Below are positions 33,208-40,316 of a DNA stretch of 40,316 bases, in pieces; within the stretch, counting starts at the first letter, position 1; each line of letters begins with the position of its first letter. Origin of the DNA: Rhizophlyctis rosea. Taxonomy: Eukaryota; Chytridiomycota; Chytridiomycetes; Rhizophlyctidales; Rhizophlyctidaceae. The notes beneath the pieces were generated by a model. The model was not told where the DNA came from, searched no databases, and was given only the letters and a program-made list of their open reading frames with translations. Made by a program: the position numbers and the translations under genes. Location: positions 1 to 40,316 of the forward strand of contig JADGJC010000347.1 in assembly GCA_027596075.1 (NCBI GenBank), given 5' to 3'.

Positions 33208-34480
33208 TTATAATACAAAATACCACAACATCAAACAAGTGCAAAAACTAATCACACCCGCCATGATCATAGTATCCCTGCGTTTTCGTGCCATGATTTT
33301 GTTGATGAGGCCTCTTACGGCAGGAAACCGCGCTGTGGGTCAAAGGGTTGGTCCCTGTCAGATATGCGATTCGAGCACGTCAGATTGGATGCGAGGCACC
33401 CACTTACCCAACACTCCGGTCATCCGCCCTCTCGTTCCCAACAATGAGCCTCGTTGGTGGTTCAGCGCGTCCCGAGTCTCGTATGCTTGGCTGTTGAATT
33501 GTAATATATGAGATAAGCCTTCATATGTTTAAGCAACAGAACTTACTCAAGTACGATATCCGCCATTCGATGGGTCCCATCGATCTTGCCTCTCTCGGTC
33601 AATAGATAGCTTTGCATATCGGTTCCGGTTCCTGATCTATATGTGCTACATGATGGAGATAGAATCGGCTACGGTTCATCTCATACCTAAGAGACGTCTT
33701 ATGTTTCCTCAACTCATACCTGATGTCATCCCTTATTGACGTCAAAAGTTCTGCGTGATTTCGCGCTTGTGCAATGTTGGACTACTTGAGCAGTGATCAG
33801 TGACTGGACTGGACTTCCAAAATGCATTCCAATGGATGACGGGTTAGCATAGCTCACCTTTGTACGGTTGAAATCCTTAGAATAATCGTACAGAATGTCC
33901 CGATGACGTTGCAGCATATGCATCATGTTTGAATTTGCCGGTCCCGCTGTATCGACTGCAGTGGCCATTGAATTAACCACCCATGTTAACTATATTGAGA
34001 GGTGCGCACAGGCGATAATGTAAGTGACCGAGCTTTACCGCTGAAAGGCGCGATTGTAGCCACGTCCCCAGCACTCCGACCGAGTCCCCAAGTTTTCGAC
34101 CCATTCCGAATACCGTGGTTCACACGTGTCCAATGAAAAAGGAACAGCATTCTCACCTTTTTCAAAAGTTCCTCCAACTCCATCTCCGCCACCTGCGCCG
34201 AATGCCACCCCACACTCCCACCACCCACCCCATACCCCGCCGACCCACCCCCACCATACCCGCCATCCCCACCCGCCGCCCCACTCCCAATCCTCGAATA
34301 CGCCACGAGCTTCGCCTCAATTTCGTTTTCAAGGGTGCGCGCCTGGCGTCGTAGCGTGTCCCAGCTTGCGGCGGTTGCGGTCTGTGCCGCGGCTGCGGAG
34401 GAGCCTGGTGGTGGTTGGGTGAGGGGATGGAGGGAGGGTGGTTGTGGTGGTACGGGAGCGTACTGCGAGCGGTATGCCAT
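33208..34480 (-). CDS. GOS1: Golgi Qb-SNARE GOS1/GOSR1 (GOS28)
   Basis: Six exons (34480..34157, 33989..33858, 33781..33720, 33636..33547, 33490..33408, 33332..33208) give 271 residues. It is the Golgi SNARE for intra-Golgi and ER-Golgi transport, partnering syntaxin-5/Sed5 and Ykt6 in the family. Matches to GOS28 run end to end: WDTLRRQARTLENEIEAKL, MELEELLKK, the MMHMLQRHRDILYDYSKDF block, ELLTSIRDDI, the SNARE helix with the zero-layer Gln in ALNHQRGSLLG, the RFPAVRGLINKI motif, KRRD and a C-terminal anchor (IMAGVISFCTCLMLWYF). A Gly-rich insert of about 35 residues follows the first helix. A TATATAA sequence lies about 60 bp upstream of the ATG. A decayed partial copy lies downstream. Confidence 0.92.
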
Positions 34481-35504
34481 GTGGAGGTTGAGCGAGAGAG
34501 TATGTGCGGACTTGGGTATACAATACACGGTTGTTATATAATATGTGTAAATAAGAGTGGTTAGATCGTTCTCGTGCGTAGAGCGAATCGAGACAGCGGG
34601 GCGAGAAGGGCGAAGGGCTGGTCCACGGACCTGGGCATTATCACACATTTAGCTGCAATAGCTAGAGCCCTCCTGGGCTAAACAAAAAGGGTTTGAGCCC
34701 TTTGAGCCCTCTGAGCCTCAGCGTCATACGTCCATGGAGCTGTATTAATGATTCGGCACTCAGCATCATAACGTCCGAATGGAAATGGAGGTTGGATGAG
34801 AGTGGCTATTGAAATGATGAGAGAGTGCATGTGCACTCTATACACCCTGCAATATAATGCTTGAGATGGATTGGATCCCTTGAATGGCACTGATGGCGTG
34901 TAGCAATAGGACCCTCGCGTGTATGGGTTGACTCTGTTGCGCCGTCAAACGGCCACAGAGTCCTGGCAGCTTAATTTGCTCCCATGCATTTTTCGCTTGT
35001 CAAAAAAAAAAACGATAGGAGCTAGAATCGCACCCCATGCTGCCATGCAGTGATGGTTGCCCAGAGAATGGCATGCCATGTTGTATCTTGATCAATTCTC
35101 CATCGATTGGAAGGCAGGGGGTTCGATTGCCGCCCGGCGAGGAAATGTACTTGAAGCCTGAAGTGAGATAGGGTTACTGACGTCTGTGCATATAATATAA
35201 ATCACAACACCAGACACAGCCTTTCGCGTATCATGAAGATGTCTCTGGAACTCAAAGGATTCAAGCGACATGGATCTCCCGTCCAAAGGCGGGTGCATGG
35301 CGGTGCATTAAACATTCAAGGTTTTCTTTTTGTTGACTTCAAGTTATCGAAGGATATTGCCACAGCACGCATACTTCCTCAATATCGTTGGCCATGTGTG
35401 CCCCCCTACAATTTGGATCACCAAGATATCATCGATCCCACTTTCTATGACTTTGTCTGTCTCGCGTGTCGCAAAAAAACTCTAAGCAAATCCCATTCGC
35501 CCCT
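34481..35504. other. Intergenic region, GOS1 promoter to chitin-binding gene 3' end
   Basis: About 1 kb. It contains short repeats of a GAGCCCT core (34692-34720), an A11 run near 35001, and a 131-codon plus frame (35233-35628) that overlaps the chitin-binding gene antisense and has no support. TTCGATT-like T-loop words near 35025 and 35123 do not fold into a complete tRNA. Confidence 0.5.
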
Positions 35505-36898
35505 TTACCATAACTCCGAACACCTAATCACCACTGTCGCATCATTACTTGACCAATACTCAGTCCTACACCACGGCCTCGCACCCTCCCTCTCCCCAAC
35601 CCCACCCCAAATGGACAACCGCCTATAATCCAACGTCGCATTTGCATCTTTCATCGTCCAACCCCCAACACCAATCTCGAGCAAACTAGTGGACTGCGAC
35701 ACATCCACCCACGACGGCGCGTTGTAAAAGTTTTGGCGGAACGTTTGAGATTCGGTCGTCTTGGCCAATTTGCTGCAATGGCGGTGAGAAGAGAGATTAG
35801 AAAACATGATTTTATGAAGCTTCCTGACAGAACCGACAGAGGAAGGGGGTATGGCTTATAACACTTACATGCAGCAAACATTGATATCAGACTGATACTC
35901 CGTGCCATTGAAGAACCCCTCATCCCGAAAGGAGTGCGAATCTCCTTGACTAACCTGGAACTGTGATCCGACAAATCTATACGTATAGGACCCAAAAATG
36001 CTGCCAATATTGCAGAGCCTCGCGTCCTGGAGGTAGTCAACCCAGAGTTTCAGTTATGCGCAAAGCTCGGGCATTAACCAACAAATGGTCATTCAACAGC
36101 ATCTCCATGGTTGAAAAAGAAATGGCAGATGCCGAAATGGGCTTCTGAAGTCCAACTTACCCAATTTCCCAAACACACACCAATAAAGTCCGTTGGGTCA
36201 ACAGGCACGGGGTACATTGGTAACACCGTAGCAGAACACGGCACCGTAGCCGTTACAGTTGTCACAGGGTTATTCACCGTCTGCATCTCGGTGATCGTAA
36301 CATAGCTCGGGACGGTTACAGTCACGCCACCCGTGGTACTTTCGGTTTCCCAAGGAATGAATGGCACGTCTGGTATAGCGGTGGTAACGGTGACTGTTTT
36401 GAGAATCGTCGTGGCGGGTGCGGTGATGGTCGTCGTTGTGGTTTGGGCTGGAAGAGTCACGGTCGTTGCTGGGAGGGTTGTGGTTGGTCCGGGTTGGGTG
36501 ATGGTGTACGTTGTTGTTGGGCAGGTGGCCGGCAATGATGAGGAAGTTGTGATTGTTGTTGTTGTAATCAAAATGCTTGTCTTTACAGTAGCCGAGCTGG
36601 TGGTTGTTGTACTGATGGTCGTAGGGGAAGCACCCACACTCCAACAATTCCCAAGATCGCTCCGACAACCACTTCCACATGCACTGCCCGTACCGCACTT
36701 CCAAGAGGATGAACAGCACAACCCCGCTGCGCAAAAGTACCGGACGCCATTGACTGTTCCACACTGCCCGCCCAGTTGGCTGATACCAGTAGGGGTCGAA
36801 GCCGTTGTCGTGGTGGCGGCACAAGCGCCATGGGCAGCAAGCAGCAAGATCCCTGCACTTCGAAACTTGCGATCGGCTATGGAATTTGGCAATCTCAT
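35505..36898 (-). CDS. Secreted chitin-binding (CBM18) protein with Thr-rich stalk
   Basis: Three exons (36898..36161, 36026..35869, 35772..35505) give 387 residues. A signal peptide is visible (hydrophobic SAGILLLAAHGACA after a basic N-region). Residues about 43-86 form a hevein-type CBM18 with all eight cysteines (46, 56, 61, 62, 68, 74, 78, 85) and the aromatic/serine binding patch CCSSSWKCG. A stalk of about 115 Thr/Val/Pro-rich residues follows, probably O-mannosylated. The C-terminal 160 residues form an unrecognised domain with paired cysteines (VCLGNW, LCNIGSIFGSYTYRF, INVCC, WCRTEYW, RCSELW) and repeated aromatic residues. It is expected at the cell surface or outside, binding chitin. 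The 134-bp first intron is the longest in the gene. Enzyme activity cannot be assigned. Confidence 0.8.
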
Positions 36899-37386
36899 GT
36901 TTGATGCGAATCAATAGGAATGACGAAAATGTTCAGTGAGAGCTGTTTTCCGGGTTGCACTGTTGTTGATGTGGAAGTCCAACCACTTGAAAGTTGCACG
37001 AAGGGCACTGGAGCACGTGGGCAAGTGCGCAAGATGGGCGAGCGCAGCAAATTTGTTGAAAGGGATGAGCCCAATGTGCCTGCGCTGCGCCCATTTGACC
37101 TCATTTGGACAGATGAAATTATGCCCAGACCCTGAGTCTGGGCTCACAGGCTCACCCAGTGAAACTTGTCGGCCAAAAAGACGGCGAGTAAATACATACA
37201 TGCATTGACAAAGAAACAACCATCGATGGCAGACAACAAGTAAACACCACGCAAATCTAGACAACAATACATCTACATGACAATACTCCTCCAAAAGAGA
37301 CCCGATCATCAACAACAACAACATCATCATCGACGTCCCATCCGTTCCCACCTCCCCCTCCTCCTCTCCCTCAAACTCCCAACCCC
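36899..37386. other. Intergenic region upstream of the chitin-binding gene
   Basis: Nearly 490 bp lies between two minus-strand genes: the 3' end of the transporter-glycosyltransferase gene and the start of the CBM18 gene. No coding frame or structured RNA was recognised. Confidence 0.5.
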
Positions 37387-40105
37387 TCACAACAAACACC
37401 GTCCCCCCTCATCCAAAAACCACATCCCAATCTCCTTCAAAAACTCCACCTTATCCTTCTTGCTATTCACATGCACCGCCAACGGCTCCTCCAACTCCAC
37501 CCTCCGCGCCCCATCAACAACATACCACCACCTCTTCCTCCCCACCTCCGCCGTCGCATTACTATACCTATCCCCCTCCACCCCATCCACATACCTCACC
37601 CCCATATCCCAAGTCCCCATCTGGTGCCCATTGACCCATTTCCGCGGATCCGCGAACCGGACGAGCCATTTGTCGTGCTTTATTGCCTCCGCGGGCGTAG
37701 GTTCGGAATTCGTGATATTTGATACGCCGACGAGGTGCGTGACGTTACGCATGTCGATGAGGTATTGAAGGGTTTGTTGGTCTTCTACTTCTGGGTTTGC
37801 GATCATCATTTCTTGCATTAGGTTCATGACGCGGATGGAGCGCGGGTGGGCGCGGATGTGGAAGAGGCCGGCGCAGCCGCCCCATTTGGGTCGGGGGGTT
37901 GGGCCGGGGCTGTCGCGGATCCTGATAAGAAGGTTCGAAATGTGATGTGTCAGAGCGGGTGACTTCGTAGACCCCATCGCCTCAGCAAGGTAGTCAAGTC
38001 CATTTGAGTAATCAAACATACCATGTGGCAATATCACTCACTCCATCAGACTGAATCTCCAAATCCGCATCATGGCGCAACGCCTTCAGGGGATTTCCCG
38101 CCGTCGAAATGTCCGCATCCATCCACAAGAAGTTGACACCCGCCTCCAAGAACCAGCCCCAAACCTTTGGTCGTTCTGTTGAATATCCCACATCAGCCAA
38201 ATCAAATTTAGCAAGCTTTGACCGACAAGAACCATCACATACCCCGCATCATCCTGTTATAATCCGGCTCATGGTAATTCACACACTCTGAAGTACCGTA
38301 GAGTGAGGGGTTGAAATACGTCTGGTAACCCCGGGATCGCAACGCAAAATTGGACTGAGCGTCGAGCGCCCAGAAGAGGACGTTCGTGAGGCCGTGGCGG
38401 CGGAGTGAACATTCGAGGTTTGTCGCTATGGAGAGGAAGTTGTCGTTTGTGGGGATCTGTCGGCGTATTTGGGGAAAGAACTTGTCAGCTAAGATACCCC
38501 AGGAAAGCGGCTGGACCCACAAAACAACACCGGCAAGCAAAACGCAAGAAACTCACAAAAACAATCGTATCATTCACCGCCAACCCCTTCGTAAGATACC
38601 TAATATACTCCACCTCCTCCTTCGGATCCTCAAAATTCCGACTCGCCCACGGATCCTCCTTATACCACTCCTGCCTCGCATCCTCCGTCATATTTCCCCA
38701 CAAGCTCCCCCCAAGCCTGCCCCCACCCACATTACACTTGGCCTTCTCGACCTTCTCTTCCCGCACGCGTTTCGCTTCTGTTAGCGTTGTTTGTGTCGTG
38801 GATCCGATGCCGAGAATGTCGAGGCCGTAGATGAGGACGTAGATTGTGAGGGCAATGAGGGGGATGGTAGGGGCCTTTGAGTGGAGAAGGTTGGAGCGTT
38901 TGAGATCTCCCTGTTGATGGATTTAGTCAGTGTTTGAGATTTTAGAAATGATCGTCAGCAATGCGTACCGCGGAAGACGGCAGATTAGCAGGGCTATATT
39001 GATGCGATGAAGGTGCAGACACGTAGTAAACGTATGATGCTCCCGCCACCAACAGCGTTCCGACAATGGAAAGGTATGCAGGTACCCATGGGAACATGAA
39101 GAATGCGACGACCCCAGCCAAAACAGCGCCCAAAGCGGTCGCAAAGCCCTTCACGATGTTGTCTAATGGGCAGCGTAAGCAGATAGGTCTCATCAAATGG
39201 GACTCGCACCTCCTTACCTGACGATAGAATGACCGTTGTGGTAAGGATCGCACCGGCAGCCTGCAAGACCACATACATTCCCGCTATCAAAGCCTTCCCA
39301 GACTCCACAGTCCAAGTGCCATCGTTCGCCGTCGGACTGCCCGTCGCGAACGCAAGGATCAACGTGAACGCTCCACTCAAAACCGCCAGCCGAATGTTCA
39401 AGATCCACACATTCGTCTTTGTCTCCTTCAGGATCTTCTCGACCATGACGGCAGCCAATGCTGATGCGGTGGCCGCCAGTGTTGCCAATGCGACTCCGGC
39501 AAAACTACAATCTTTCGTTTGCCCTCCACCCGTCTCATCTAAAGGTCTGACATTCCACCACCAACTTGCAGGCAGTTGCGTAAGGGCAGCTCCTATGGAC
39601 AAAAGACATATGGACAACCATTGTAGTGCTCCCAGCGACCGTCGGAGAAGGACTACCCACAGAACTGCCGTAAGGAACAGCTCTATTTGGCTCAACATGA
39701 GGGTCTTATCTAGTCCTACTGTCTCCGCTGCTGCATGTTGAAGCCAGTGAGCTGCTACTGATAAAACTGCAGGTAGCAACATCCTCCCCAGTATTGCGAC
39801 GTTTCCGAACGCTTCCAATGCCGTTTTGGAGGGTACTCGGTCGCCATTACTTTGAGTGTATGTGTGTAGGAGTGTTGAGCAAGCACAGCGTAGTGCTTCG
39901 GCAGCGACGAGGGCGGTTGTGGGGAAGTAGGAGGGGTCGGCGAAAAGGGATGTTCGCAGGACTAGGATGGTGAACGCGCCGCGTTGAAGGACTAGTGCCC
40001 CGAAGTTCATGAGTGTCGCCGGCGTTGCTAGAGGAGGACTGTCAGCATGCGCACGGACTGGCACTGTTCTCACAGCACAGAGTGAAACATACGCATTGCG
40101 GTCAT
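37387..40105 (-). CDS. Fused nucleotide-sugar transporter and DxD glycosyltransferase
   Basis: Seven exons (40105..40093, 40027..39218, 39162..38969, 38910..38557, 38456..38243, 38175..38022, 37921..37387) join to 757 residues. Residues 1-339 are an SLC35A-like transporter with ten helices (NFGALVLQRGAFTILVLR ... DNIVKGFATALGAVLAGVV, YLSIVGTLLVAGASYVYYV). A 58-bp intron (GTACGC...CATCAACAG, phase 0 to 0) leads to an eleventh helix (TIPLIALTIYVLIYGLDIL). A PF03407-type nucleotide-diphospho-sugar transferase follows: GLTNVLFWALD, WGWFLEAGVNFLWMDADIS with the DxD near 548, ADLEIQSD, GGCAGLFHIRAHPRSI and DQQTL. Helix 11 would place the enzyme in the lumen, where the transporter delivers its sugar donor. 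The transferase part has no ATG ahead of its membrane helix. Two separate genes remain possible. Confidence 0.7.
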
Positions 40106-40316
40106 TGTTGCTGAACAGAGTTCCGCACACGTCGCCTCGCACTATGTTTGTGATACTTTGACGTCCTTTGATGTTGCGGGCTACCAGCTGGTCGAGCACC
40201 CGTGTGTTTGCCAGTATATGAGTGATACCGATATGGACTATGTCACAGCAGACGGGCCGTGAGTGCTATGAATAGCCTGGCAGAGGGCAGTAGGGCAGTG
40301 CAAGTGGGGGGGGGGG
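40106..40316. other. Upstream flank ending in a G-run
   Basis: This is the 5' flank of the fusion gene up to the window end. A minus-strand frame is open here (LDQLVARNIKGRQSITNIV) but in a frame that does not join the transporter. The last ten bases are G, possibly a contig end. Confidence 0.4.

Noticed and set aside
35010..35145. tRNA-like T-loop words (TTCGATT) near a T-run on the minus strand
   Set aside because: The T-stems do not pair properly and no matching D-arm, anticodon arm or acceptor stem could be assembled.
35233..35628. 131-codon plus-strand frame
   Set aside because: Overlaps the chitin-binding gene antisense, has no family features and no splice support.
40307..40316. Terminal G-run as a telomere or structural element
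   Set aside because: Only ten bases at the very edge, not a telomeric repeat. More likely a contig end.

Overview
The window looks like a chromosomal segment of an early-diverging, chytrid-type fungus. This is inferred from gene content (ARG8-type arginine enzyme, a CBM18 secreted protein, a mitochondrial-type P450, a GDS1-like nuclear protein, plus SREK1 and TTC5 relatives) and from gene structure. Genes sit on both strands, most are split by spliceosomal introns of about 53-135 bp (a few are longer), and GC content appears moderate. No bacterial, viral or complete transposon signature was seen. Exon borders were worked out by hand from GT/GC...AG signals, reading-frame phase and remembered family conservation. 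They are models without transcript support.

Left part (1-12013): the 5' end of an unknown gene (-); a HARE/GDS1-like winged-helix nuclear protein (+); acetylornithine aminotransferase (-); an unresolved small gene (-); the GINS subunit Psf1 (-); a ten-exon TTC5/STRAP-like TPR-OB protein (-); and a single-exon SLC35A-type nucleotide-sugar transporter (+).

Middle (12014-28332): an FCP1-like DxDxT phosphatase (+) carrying an in-frame TGA; an eight-exon mitochondrial-type cytochrome P450 (-); an unknown gene with an apparent one-base frameshift (+); a large low-complexity protein (-); and a clear SREK1-type splicing factor (+) with a long G-rich repeat intron.

Right part (28333-40316): a gene-poor 4.9 kb holding a decayed tandem copy of the GOS1 3' end; the GOS1/GOSR1 Golgi SNARE (-); a secreted chitin-binding protein (-); and a gene whose exons join a complete ten-helix nucleotide-sugar transporter in frame to a luminal DxD glycosyltransferase (-).

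The transporter-glycosyltransferase fusion is the most interesting object. Together with a second SLC35A transporter and the Golgi SNARE, it gives the segment a secretory/glycosylation flavour, although the genes are not an operon and most are unrelated. Two loci (FCP1-like, 19075-19862) carry lesions that may be sequencing errors or decay.
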